A stretch of DNA of 64,000 nt from Anaerolineales bacterium (GTDB lineage: Bacteria; Chloroflexota; Anaerolineae; Anaerolineales; Anaerolineaceae), in assembly GCA_020060485.1 (NCBI GenBank), contig JAGVAB010000104.1, forward strand, positions 18,558 through 82,557, given 5' to 3'. Each line of letters begins with the position of its first letter. The first letter of the stretch is position 1. Shown here one piece after another: positions 7,942-16,190 of this stretch. Under the pieces are notes generated by a model. It saw only the letters and a program-made list of their open reading frames with translations. It ran no database searches and was not told the DNA's origin. Position numbers and translations under genes: made by a program.

Positions 7942-9120
7942 TCAGCGTCCTTGCAATACCTGTTCGCGCTTGAAGAGGTGGATGGCCAACAGGATCAACA
8001 GGATGGAAATGACCAGGGTGGAGACGACCGAAATGATAATGTGACTGTTTAAGACCGTCTCCTGGCGCAAGACCTGATTGATGAGCAGGGTCTGCGAATA
8101 GGAGGGAAACAACATGTTGATGTTGCCGGGTTTGACGCTCATGAAGCCAATCAGGGCACCCGGGGCGGCCAGCACCAGCGGCAGCAGCCCCAGATAATTT
8201 TGGGCTTCCTTAAAGCTGCGGGTAAAGGTTGCCACCACCATCTGCAAGGCGGTTGCCAAAAGCAGCAGGGGCAGCAGCAGCCACAGGACTGTGACCAGAT
8301 CATTCACATCCATGCGCAAAGGCATACCGATCATTTCTTCCAGGGGGATCACGTTAAAGGCCAGCCCAAAGAAGACCAGCGCCAGGACAATGGATAAAAC
8401 ACCAAAGGGCAAAGCAGCCAGCAGTTTACCGAGCACCAGTTCACCGCGGCGCACCGGGTTGACCAGCAGCGGCTCCAGCGAGGCGCGCTCGCGTTCGCCA
8501 GCTGTAGTATCGATCACCACATACATTGCCCCAACGAACATGGTAATGATGAGCATGAAGGGCAGTATGCTGATGAAGATCAGGGTTTGGCTTTCTGGTG
8601 TTGCCACATTCATTTGCGCCACAGACAAGGTACTTAATACGGCCGGATTGATGCCGCGCGCTTGCAAGCGCAGGACGGAGATGGTCATGCTGTATTGATT
8701 AACCAATTCCCGAGTTCGTTGAATATCTGCCATGGAGGATTGGCGCGAACTATCCATGACGATTTGAACTGGAGCAGGTTTGCCTTCCAGGAAGAGTTTT
8801 CCGTAATCCTCGCCGATGATCAAAACCACTTTTTCATTCCCCTCCCTCACCGCGAGGGCAGGATCGTCCGGTGCAGCGATGACTTGCACATTGTTCTGTA
8901 CAAGGAAATCAATCAACCCGGGGGCGTATTCTGCTCCGGCAACAGGCAGGATCAAGGGCTGTTCAATGGGGTCAGTGAACATGGTCTTGCCCATGAGGAT
9001 GATCAGCGCCACCAGAAAGATGGGCGAAAAAAGCGGGGTGAGCAGGGCACTGGTCAATGAGCGGCGGTCGCGCAGATTGTCAATGATCTCTTTTTTGAAT
9101 ACGATCCAGATGCGTTTCAT
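7942..9120 (-). CDS. ABC-2 type permease (NatB-like)
   Basis: 392 residues. N-terminal helix after MKRIWIVFKKEIIDNLRD, a large extracytoplasmic loop (about 45-170), then five more hydrophobic segments from about 175 on, ending with an amphipathic tail. The pattern (one helix, big loop, block of helices) is that of NatB/YhaP ABC-2 exporters. It overlaps the ATPase gene by 4 nt (ATGA at 9117-9120), so the two are translationally coupled. Together they should export a cation or a small molecule; the substrate is unknown. The upstream secreted hydrolase in the same operon may be functionally linked. Confidence 0.85.
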   Translation of the reverse strand: MKRIWIVFKKEIIDNLRDRRSLTSALLTPLFSPIFLVALIILMGKTMFTDPIEQPLILPVAGAEYAPGLIDFLVQNNVQVIAAPDDPALAVREGNEKVVLIIGEDYGKLFLEGKPAPVQIVMDSSRQSSMADIQRTRELVNQYSMTISVLRLQARGINPAVLSTLSVAQMNVATPESQTLIFISILPFMLIITMFVGAMYVVIDTTAGERERASLEPLLVNPVRRGELVLGKLLAALPFGVLSIVLALVFFGLAFNVIPLEEMIGMPLRMDVNDLVTVLWLLLPLLLLATALQMVVATFTRSFKEAQNYLGLLPLVLAAPGALIGFMSVKPGNINMLFPSYSQTLLINQVLRQETVLNSHIIISVVSTLVISILLILLAIHLFKREQVLQGR

Positions 9121-9851
9121 CTCTCCAGGCCCTCCTCGGTGCCGATCAATTGCACGAATGCGTCTTCGAGATCTGCCTTGCCAGTGGCAGCCAGCAATTC
9201 CTGCGGCGAGCCATTTGCAACAACCCGCCCGGCGTTGATGATCACAATACGATCACAAAGGACGGCCACTTCCTGCATGATATGGCTTGACAGCAGTACA
9301 CATTTTCCCTGATCACGCAGGTCACGGATGAAAGCGCGCATGGCACGGGTGCTCATGACGTCCAGGCCGCTGGTGGGTTCGTCCAGCAAGAGGTTGTCTG
9401 GATTGTGTACCAGGGCGCGGGCAATGGAAACCTTCACTCGTTCGCCTGTGGAGAAACCCTCGGTGGGCCGATCGGCTAATTCCTGCATGCCCAGCATGGT
9501 CAACAGGCGGGTGATGTTTTCTTCAAGTTGTTTACCGCTCTGGCCTTGCAGTTCTCCGAAATAGCGGATATTTTCGCGCACCGTGAGGCGGGGGTAAAGG
9601 CCGTGGTTTTCAGGAAGGACACCCATACGGCTTAGAGCTTGCATGGTGTTTTTGACAACGTCTATGCCATCGACCATGGCCAAACCTTCATCAGGCCGCA
9701 AAATGGCACACAACGTACGCAAGGTGGTCGTTTTTCCGGCGCCATTTGGGCCGAGCAGACCGGTGATCTGCCCATTGTCGGCGCGAAAGCTGATGTCTTG
9801 CAGGGCCTGTACCTGGCCGAATGCTTTTCTTAGATTTTGTACTTCGATCAT
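9117..9851 (-). CDS. ABC transporter ATPase (NatA-like)
   Basis: 244 residues. Walker A GPNGAGKTT near 33-41, Q-loop region, signature FSTGERVKV near 136, Walker B NLLLDEPTSGLD near 155-166, and the switch histidine in LLSSHIMQEV. It powers the permease encoded downstream with a 4-nt overlap. The Shine-Dalgarno GGGAG lies upstream of the ATG at 9851. Confidence 0.92.
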   Translation of the reverse strand: MIEVQNLRKAFGQVQALQDISFRADNGQITGLLGPNGAGKTTTLRTLCAILRPDEGLAMVDGIDVVKNTMQALSRMGVLPENHGLYPRLTVRENIRYFGELQGQSGKQLEENITRLLTMLGMQELADRPTEGFSTGERVKVSIARALVHNPDNLLLDEPTSGLDVMSTRAMRAFIRDLRDQGKCVLLSSHIMQEVAVLCDRIVIINAGRVVANGSPQELLAATGKADLEDAFVQLIGTEEGLER

Positions 9852-9868
9852 GATATTTCTCCCGTGAT

Positions 9869-11365
9869 TCAGGGCCGGGGCCCGGAGAGGTGAACAAAGA
9901 AAGGCGCAGCTTTAATCTGAGAGATGCAGGCAGTGTCCAGCCCTTGCACTGCGCCGCTTTGCAGGAAGTCCCGGATGACAAGCGGCAGGCAGCCTTCAGC
10001 AAAATTGTTATGTCCCATTTCAGGCATCACCAGATGCAGGCTGTTGGGCAGGTAAACTGCGGCGGCATCGCCATTTGCTGGCGGGGTAACCGGGTCTGCT
10101 TCGCCAGAGATCAAAAGCGTGGGTACATTGGAAGCTGGAGGCAAACTGGTTGCGACCGGGTCTGCGGGAAGCCCCCATTCCTGGCACAGGGCCTGGGTAT
10201 ACTGGAGGGTTGATCTGAGATAGCCTGCATCCTCGGCTGGTTGCGTGTTGAAAAAGGGGATATCCTCACTGCACATGACGGCATAATACAGGCCATCGTG
10301 GATGGATCGCCCCAATGATTCGGTGATGATCAGGTATTGGGCGGCCAAGGGCTGCCAGTTTCCTTCTGTCTGTGCCTGATGAATGACCAGAGAAACAAGG
10401 GCCGCGGTGAGGTGGTTGTAACTCATCAGCCGGATGGTGCTGCTCACCCCTTCAGCGGTCAGGGAAACGGAAACATTTTCGCCTGTCAGTGGGTGCGGAA
10501 GGCTGACCTGACGAGATTCGGAGTCCAGTTGGGAAAGCAGGGTTTCAAACTCGGTTTTGATGTCTGGAAAGGCCTGTTGGCAGCCTTCCTGTTGCTTGCA
10601 GCGGTCAAAGTTGATATCCAGGGCGCGTTGGGCGTCCTCCACCATCTTGCTGCCAATTGGCCAGTTTGCCGGAACCACGCCATCCAGGATCATGGTGCGC
10701 ACGTTCTGTGGATAATTCTGCTGGTAAAGCTGGGCGGTGCGGGTGCCATAAGACACACCAAGCAGGTTGATCTGATCATAGCCCAGCGCCTGGCGCACTG
10801 CTTCAAGATCGTGAATGGCTTCCATGCTGGTATAAAATTGCGGGTCGGCATTGAGGTTCGCGCGGCAGTCGGCGGCCCATTGTTGATAATCCGCCAGATC
10901 GGGCATTTCGCCTCGAAGACCATCCTGATCGTTTTCCGGGATGTCACATTTCAACGGGGCAGAGGCTCCGCTGCCGCGCTGGTCCACCATGACCAAATCC
11001 CGTTTGAAATTGGCGCGGTTAAGCGCAGAGATGAGTGGCAAAAATGCCTCGCTGGCAGCCTGGCCCGGGCCGCCAGCCAGCAGGAACAGGGGGTCTTCAG
11101 ACGGGGTGCGCGATTGCGCAGGGATGACGGCCACCCGCAGGCTGATCTGCCGCCCGGATGGGACAGCCGGGTCTTCAGGTACCTCCAGGGTACCACATTG
11201 CGCTTGCACTTGAACCGACAAACCTTCCTGGGAAAGCCAGCAGGTTTCCAGGGGCAGGGTTTGTGCAGCAGATGGTACTGCCGGTTGGGCTGGACTGCAT
11301 CCAGCCAGAGCGGCTATACTGGTGATCATCCAGACCAGGAGTGTCCATTTAAACTTTGGTTTCAT
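9869..11365 (-). CDS. Secreted alpha/beta hydrolase lipoprotein (TAP-like)
   Basis: 498 residues. Lipoprotein signal ending in a lipobox with Cys (ITSIAALAGCSPA). Hydrolase fold with oxyanion region FLLAGGPGQAAS near 100, nucleophile elbow GVSYGTRTA near 205, a helical lid, and a C-terminal TAP-like domain holding the Asp (GEADPVTPP) and His (MGHNNF). This is the prolyl aminopeptidase/tripeptidyl aminopeptidase layout, acting on the outer face of the membrane. It is the first gene of a three-gene operon with the NatAB-like exporter, 17 nt upstream of the ATPase start. Peptidase activity is inferred from the family. Confidence 0.85.
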   Translation of the reverse strand: MKPKFKWTLLVWMITSIAALAGCSPAQPAVPSAAQTLPLETCWLSQEGLSVQVQAQCGTLEVPEDPAVPSGRQISLRVAVIPAQSRTPSEDPLFLLAGGPGQAASEAFLPLISALNRANFKRDLVMVDQRGSGASAPLKCDIPENDQDGLRGEMPDLADYQQWAADCRANLNADPQFYTSMEAIHDLEAVRQALGYDQINLLGVSYGTRTAQLYQQNYPQNVRTMILDGVVPANWPIGSKMVEDAQRALDINFDRCKQQEGCQQAFPDIKTEFETLLSQLDSESRQVSLPHPLTGENVSVSLTAEGVSSTIRLMSYNHLTAALVSLVIHQAQTEGNWQPLAAQYLIITESLGRSIHDGLYYAVMCSEDIPFFNTQPAEDAGYLRSTLQYTQALCQEWGLPADPVATSLPPASNVPTLLISGEADPVTPPANGDAAAVYLPNSLHLVMPEMGHNNFAEGCLPLVIRDFLQSGAVQGLDTACISQIKAAPFFVHLSGPRP

Positions 11366-11577
11366 AACAAATTCTCCCTACGATGAAACAGAAGATGCAA
11401 GATTTCATCTTGTTTTGCGGCTACATTTCAGACCCAAACACTTGAAGCCCTTCAATCGATATACGCCAAAATGCATGTTTGGGTTGCATCCTCACCAAGA
11501 ATACCATGAATTCAGGGGTATTTTTCCTGATCCACTGCTTTGAGCGTGGATAAATTGCGTTTCGTTCACACGTGGTG

Positions 11578-11894
11578 TTCTCGGATGTGATCGATGAGGA
11601 CGAGGTCAGGACAAGACAGCGGCGCGAGGGCATGTATTTTGGAATGAATGGATTAATCATTACCCTGGCTCATGCATTAAGTTCGGTGATTTTCGGCTGG
11701 AGGGTGACAGGAACGGCTGTGACCCCGCACTGACCGTGCAGTCAGTTTCGGTTGGTTTGGGTTTTCGGATTTATATGACCATTCCGCCTTTCCTGGGGGC
11801 GCTGCTTGCCATCGCCGCTTTATGGTTCTATCCATTACACACTGCGAGGCAGAGGGAAATCAAAGATAAATTGGCCATAGAGCAGGGATCATGA
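11578..11894 (+). pseudogene. C-terminal remnant of MFS/GPH-type transporter
   Basis: The plus strand translates as FSDVIDEDEVRTRQRREGMY followed by two transmembrane-like stretches, typical of the last helices of glycoside-pentoside-hexuronide (MFS_2) transporters. The frame is broken by a stop at about 11718 and continues in another frame from about 11760 (RIYMTIPPFLGALLAIAALW) to the stop at 11892-11894. No upstream part is recognisable between 11386 and 11577. I infer a decayed gene of which only the last 100 or so codons persist. Confidence 0.65.
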
Positions 11895-11905
11895 TTGGGA
11901 TAAAA

Positions 11906-11935
11906 AAAACCACAGAGGATCACATCTGTGGTTTT
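11906..11935 (-). terminator. Terminator of tRNA-Pro(GGG)
   Basis: 11-bp stem AAAACCACAGA/TCTGTGGTTTT with an 8-nt loop and, on the minus strand, a run of eight Ts. It lies 5 nt after the tRNA 3' end. Confidence 0.8.
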
Positions 11936-11939
11936 GTAG

Positions 11940-12014
<75 letters not shown>

Positions 12015-12215
12015 AATACGAAGGCTATTATAGTCAGTTCTGCCATTTTTGACAACCCCCGCAGAGAATTTCTGTTTTATGTTGACGAGGTAATCATTTT
12101 GGGCTGTGCGCATCACACTACTTTCCAAAGAACCAATCAGATATTGCAGGATTTTTCAAACAGGTCTACTATATTAAAAATCGCAATTTATGACTCCACA
12201 TGAAAGGATGCCATT

Positions 12216-12812
12216 ATGGAAAAGAAGAGGTTTTACGCCATCTTGTTTGCATTTCTTTTTTTCAGTCTGGCTTGCAGTTTGTTAAGATCGAAGTCCAACA
12301 AGGACGCGGCGGTTGTGGTGGAAGACAATGTTCCACTGGTTCCGACTGCAACTCAAATGGCGCCTACCGCCGTACCGCCTACCAAGGCCCCGCCCACAGA
12401 AGTTCCCCCGACAGTTGAACCGCCAACGCCAGAACCGCCAGCCGCACCTGCCTGGCGCATGGCTCCGCCCGAAGGTTCCTATCTGGTAGTGCAGGATGTG
12501 GATAAAGATCCCGAATGGGAAGATTTGGCCGCCACACACGCCTCGAATCTGGCTATCCCGGCGCCTTATTATTATGAGCTGTACGTACTGCGGGACGGGA
12601 TCAAATATCCTGAGGTGCGCGATCATTACACGGCTGAAATGTCATCCCGCCGGTACGACAAGGCGCGCGATGAGCAGGGCGCCAACCAGATGTATTTGAT
12701 GACATTCTTGTACAAGCTGGACAAGAATTCCAAGAATGCAGTTTTGTTCTATGCAGAATTGCCAAACCGCTCGCCGATGGTATTGGTGATCTATTCCAAG
12801 CCAATCGAGTAA
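12216..12812 (+). CDS. Lipoprotein of unknown function
   Basis: 198 residues. Signal peptide with lipobox FSLACS at about 17-22, a Pro/Thr/Glu-rich linker (residues 45-80: PPTKAPPTEVPPTVEPP), then a compact domain of about 115 residues. A GAAAGGATG Shine-Dalgarno region precedes the ATG at 12216. I do not recognise the domain. The linker style is like that of other surface proteins in this window. Confidence 0.65.
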   Translation: MEKKRFYAILFAFLFFSLACSLLRSKSNKDAAVVVEDNVPLVPTATQMAPTAVPPTKAPPTEVPPTVEPPTPEPPAAPAWRMAPPEGSYLVVQDVDKDPEWEDLAATHASNLAIPAPYYYELYVLRDGIKYPEVRDHYTAEMSSRRYDKARDEQGANQMYLMTFLYKLDKNSKNAVLFYAELPNRSPMVLVIYSKPIE

Positions 12813-12835
12813 CTGGCCAAAAGACAATTCCGGGG

Positions 12836-13621
12836 TCAGGGTACCTGGCCCCAGGCGTAGAATGTGGGAATGTAAAGGATGCGTTCGCCGCTCAGCCAGG
12901 CGTCATGGTCGTTCTGGCGCAAAGTTTCCAGTTCTGCGGCCGGTACATGGTCGAGCAGGTCCGCCTGGATGACCTGCCATTCCTGCTGCCAACCAGTCTG
13001 GTCAAGGCCGGTTTGCCAATGCCCGCTGATCAGTCCGGCTTGCACATTGATCAGGCCAGCTTGATGAAAGAGACCGCGCAGGGAACGGCCGGCGGCGATA
13101 TTGGCTCCCTGGCGGGTTAAGGCGGCATTTTGCAGCGCCCCCAGGTTTTGCAGACTGGCGGGGTGGTCGATTCGCCCCAGGTAGTCCGGTTCGGCGAAGG
13201 CAATCACCCAACCCCCGCTTTTCACCACGCGGCGCATTTCCAATAAGGCTTCCTGTGCTTTTGTGAGCCACAGAAGCAGAAAATGGCACGCAACTCCATC
13301 CAGACAGCGGGAAGCATAAGGGAGGTGGCCAGCATCTCCGCAGACCAGGATGGCGTCTCCGGCGTTGATTTGTGCCTGGCGCAGCCTGGAAAAGGAAAGA
13401 TCCAGGCCGTGCAGTTCACCGGCGCATGAATACTCCAGGTTTTGCAGAATGGCCCCGGTGCCGCAGCCGACTTCAAGCAGGCGCATATTGTGGGCTGCGG
13501 TAAACCCTGTCTGTTGCAAAATGTGGGTGCGCATTTGCGCTGTCCAGCGGGCTTGCTGCAGGAAGCGCTGATGCCAATCCAGGGCAGGATCAGGCCTTTT
13601 GATGAATGGCCTCCCAATCAT
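12836..13621 (-). CDS. Class I SAM methyltransferase of the Cys-tail locus
   Basis: 261 residues. SAM site LEVGCGTGAIL near 49-59, acidic LHGLDLSFSRL near 72, then DAGHLPYASRCLDGVACHFL (motif II and following), the layout of Methyltransf_11-like enzymes. It is last in the minus-strand operon and overlaps the preceding pseudo-radical-SAM gene by 32 nt, so translation is coupled. The substrate could be the Cys-Ala tail protein encoded upstream, but that is inference from context; small-molecule methylation cannot be excluded. Confidence 0.75.
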   Translation of the reverse strand: MIGRPFIKRPDPALDWHQRFLQQARWTAQMRTHILQQTGFTAAHNMRLLEVGCGTGAILQNLEYSCAGELHGLDLSFSRLRQAQINAGDAILVCGDAGHLPYASRCLDGVACHFLLLWLTKAQEALLEMRRVVKSGGWVIAFAEPDYLGRIDHPASLQNLGALQNAALTRQGANIAAGRSLRGLFHQAGLINVQAGLISGHWQTGLDQTGWQQEWQVIQADLLDHVPAAELETLRQNDHDAWLSGERILYIPTFYAWGQVP

Positions 13622-14756
13622 CGTTCAGCAGGTTGCCGAGTACGTCTGTGAATCCCTGACTGCGCAGCACATCGCCATCCGGTTCGACATACATCCAGCC
13701 ATGACCACTGCCGTCCACGAGCATGTCTGCGTTTTCCAGTTCAATGGAGACCGGATTGAATCGGGAATAAGGCACCGGCAAATCCCAGACAAGGGTGAGG
13801 TCGCGTTCGGCAACCGCATTTCGCATTTCTTCCAGCGATTCCTGCAAGGCCGGGTCTGTAAGGCTGAGGGAAATGGAGTGCACACCCATTTCAGCAAATT
13901 TATCCAATAGCATGGAAAATTCCTGCACCTCAGTCTGGGGGGCATTGAGGTTGGACAGGGTGAGGTGGATGGTGATGTACAGGTTTTCCGCAAGGCAGTC
14001 TCGCAAACCTTCCCAGGCTTGATCTTCGTTGGGGTCAAAGAGCATCATGACATGGTCGAGCCCGCAAAGAAGCAACTGCTGAAGGTATTTGGGTTCTGCC
14101 AGGCGCAGGCCGTCCGTCAACAATCCGGTCACCTGGCCCAATTCTTCAGAGAAAGCCAGCAGGTCGGGAAGGTCGGGACGCAGGGTGGGTTCACCGCCGG
14201 TGAAGATGACATGCGGAATGCCGGCATCCCAAGCTTTTTTCAGAATGGTTTGCCACTCTTCGGTACTCAATTCGCGTTTGACGCGTTCTGCGGGTGTGAT
14301 CCCGCTGGTTTCGTCACTTACCCGGTAGGTCAGGGCGCAATCCAGGCGGTAAGGAGCGGCCTCATCACCGGAGTATGGCTCCTGACGTTCAAAGCCCAGA
14401 AAGGTCACTGGGTCAAGGTCTTCCTGGGAGATGAGCACCTCGATCTGTTCCTTAAGGCTGGAAAAATCCTGCAGGGCCTGTTCCTTTGAGACGCGGTAGC
14501 GTTTGGCGACTGAGCGGGCGATGACATCCTGCGGGGTGTGTTTGATGAGGTGATAGGCATATTCCGAGGCGGTTTCATTGAGATGTAATACCGTGCGGGC
14601 GTTGACGATCAACGTGCCTTTGCCGCCAGGATCAATGCGCAGGTGCAGCCGATATGGCTCTGGCGTTCCGGGCGGGGTATGGTAGGGATAGAGTCCGGAC
14701 GGCAGTGGTTCTTTGGGGGGAAAGATGCTGAACAGAAACCGGTCAAAAAAATTCAT
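13590..14756 (-). CDS. Radical SAM paralog lacking cluster cysteines
   Basis: 388 residues from the ATG at 14756, one base after the stop of the upstream gene. N-terminal PqqD-like region (residues about 25-105: VLHLNETASEYAYHLIKHTP). Next comes a radical SAM fold still carrying FTGGEPTLRPDLPDLL. Where its neighbour has ALTYRCNNDCAHCY, this protein has ALTYRVSDETSG, so all three cluster ligands are gone. The SPASM cysteines are also absent (GSGHGWMYVEPDGDV; ends soon after LGNLLNDDWEAI). The frame is fully open, so it is a conserved pseudoenzyme rather than a decayed gene, perhaps a non-catalytic partner or substrate-binding subunit of the active enzyme. Confidence 0.8.
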   Translation of the reverse strand: MNFFDRFLFSIFPPKEPLPSGLYPYHTPPGTPEPYRLHLRIDPGGKGTLIVNARTVLHLNETASEYAYHLIKHTPQDVIARSVAKRYRVSKEQALQDFSSLKEQIEVLISQEDLDPVTFLGFERQEPYSGDEAAPYRLDCALTYRVSDETSGITPAERVKRELSTEEWQTILKKAWDAGIPHVIFTGGEPTLRPDLPDLLAFSEELGQVTGLLTDGLRLAEPKYLQQLLLCGLDHVMMLFDPNEDQAWEGLRDCLAENLYITIHLTLSNLNAPQTEVQEFSMLLDKFAEMGVHSISLSLTDPALQESLEEMRNAVAERDLTLVWDLPVPYSRFNPVSIELENADMLVDGSGHGWMYVEPDGDVLRSQGFTDVLGNLLNDDWEAIHQKA

Positions 14757-14757
14757 T

Positions 14758-16161
14758 TTAGAACCCTCCATTTCTTCCTTCGCCTTGCAGCGGGTCATAC
14801 GGATCATTGGGGTCTGCCATCCGCCCGGATTGCCGGGCCAGCGGGCATCCTCCCCCACATTCCTGTAGAAATTGGCATTCATTGCATGCGGCGGGCAAGA
14901 CCCTGCGTTCACGCAGGGAAATGGCAGTGGGATGTTCCCAAATGGGTTGCCAATCGTCTTTCAACAGATTGCCCAAAACGCAATCGTAATAGGCCTGACA
15001 GGGAATCACGTCTCCATTGGGCTCGGTGCACATATTGTAGAAAGCGGCAGTGCAGCCCTTGACGCCCAGTTCCAGGCTTTGGGGGTCAAAATTGCAATAC
15101 TGGGTCGGGGTATACCAGATCAGTTTTTGCTGGCTGGCTTCTGTTTTTTCCTGGGCTAGCCGCAAGAGAGGCGGCAAAGCATCTTCACGGAGGCCGCTGC
15201 CCACTTGCTTGCCCTTGCCGGAATAGATCAAGGCGTTCAGACCGAGGGTGGGCACGCCCAACATGGCCAGAAAATCAAGGGTCTGCCCCAGGGATTCAAC
15301 GTTGTCATTGAGCATGGTGGTGTTGGTCATCATATACAGACCAGGGATTTCAAGCACGTTGCGAATGCCGGTGACGGTCTCCTGCCAGGCGCCGGGTTGG
15401 CAGACCATGCGATCGTGGATGCCGGCGTCATGCGATTCGAGAGTGATCTGGACGTGGTCCAGGCCGGCATCAGCCAGTTGTTGGAGGTAGGCTTTGTCTT
15501 TTAAGCGGCGGCCATTGGTGTTGATGCCGGTGATTTGCCCCTTGCTTTCGGCGTAGGCGATCAACTCCGGCAGGTCGGGGCGCAGGGTTGGCTCGCCGCC
15601 GGTAAAGATGATATGGGGAATACCGTATTCCCAAAGCTGATCGAGGATCTTTTTCCACTGTTTGGTGTCCAACTCGGGATAATTGCGGACACGGGCATTG
15701 TAGCAGTGGGCGCAATCGTTGTTGCAGCGATAAGTGAGCGCCAGGTCCATGCGATAGGGGGCGGACAAACTGGTGGAAGCAAAAGGCCGGGAAAAATCGG
15801 CCATAGTTTCGTATAGCTGAAACGTCTGCCCCATGAAGATCAATTCCTGCAATTGATGTGAAAGGGTTTGGTAATCCTCTTGAGCCTGCCTGTTCCCGAT
15901 GTCGTAGCGGGCAGTAACAGCTGCCACGGCCTGTTCCCCGGGGGTGTCTTTCAGAAACAGAGAAGCCATGAAAACCGCGGTGGGGTTGAGATGCAGCAAG
16001 TGTTTGGCATTGATCAGGATGAGACCGCTGCCGTCTTCTTCCACGCGCAAATGCACACGGCTTTTTTCCGTTTCGTTCTTGTGCAGCATGAAGTGATGCA
16101 CGCCGGGTTGAAGGGGGGCTGAGACTGATTTTGCCCGGCGCAGCAGAGGAAGTGTTCGCAA
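14758..16161 (-). CDS. Radical SAM/SPASM enzyme with PqqD-like N-terminus
   Basis: 467 residues. Residues about 35-110 resemble a PqqD-type RiPP recognition element (LLHLNPTAVFMASLFLKDTP). The radical SAM core has CNNDCAHCY (CX3CX2C) near 150 and FTGGEPTLRPDLPEL near 190. The C-terminal SPASM domain has the full Cys set, ending CNECQFLQECGGGCP near 440. SPASM enzymes modify peptides, often forming thioether or C-C bonds. The gene lies 29 nt after the DUF2207 protein with the Cys-Ala tail and directly before a cluster-less paralog. The likely substrate is that tail; this is inference. Confidence 0.85.
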   Translation of the reverse strand: MRTLPLLRRAKSVSAPLQPGVHHFMLHKNETEKSRVHLRVEEDGSGLILINAKHLLHLNPTAVFMASLFLKDTPGEQAVAAVTARYDIGNRQAQEDYQTLSHQLQELIFMGQTFQLYETMADFSRPFASTSLSAPYRMDLALTYRCNNDCAHCYNARVRNYPELDTKQWKKILDQLWEYGIPHIIFTGGEPTLRPDLPELIAYAESKGQITGINTNGRRLKDKAYLQQLADAGLDHVQITLESHDAGIHDRMVCQPGAWQETVTGIRNVLEIPGLYMMTNTTMLNDNVESLGQTLDFLAMLGVPTLGLNALIYSGKGKQVGSGLREDALPPLLRLAQEKTEASQQKLIWYTPTQYCNFDPQSLELGVKGCTAAFYNMCTEPNGDVIPCQAYYDCVLGNLLKDDWQPIWEHPTAISLRERRVLPAACNECQFLQECGGGCPLARQSGRMADPNDPYDPLQGEGRNGGF

Positions 16162-16190
16162 GGTTCTTATCCTTCCCTGTCAGGCATGGG

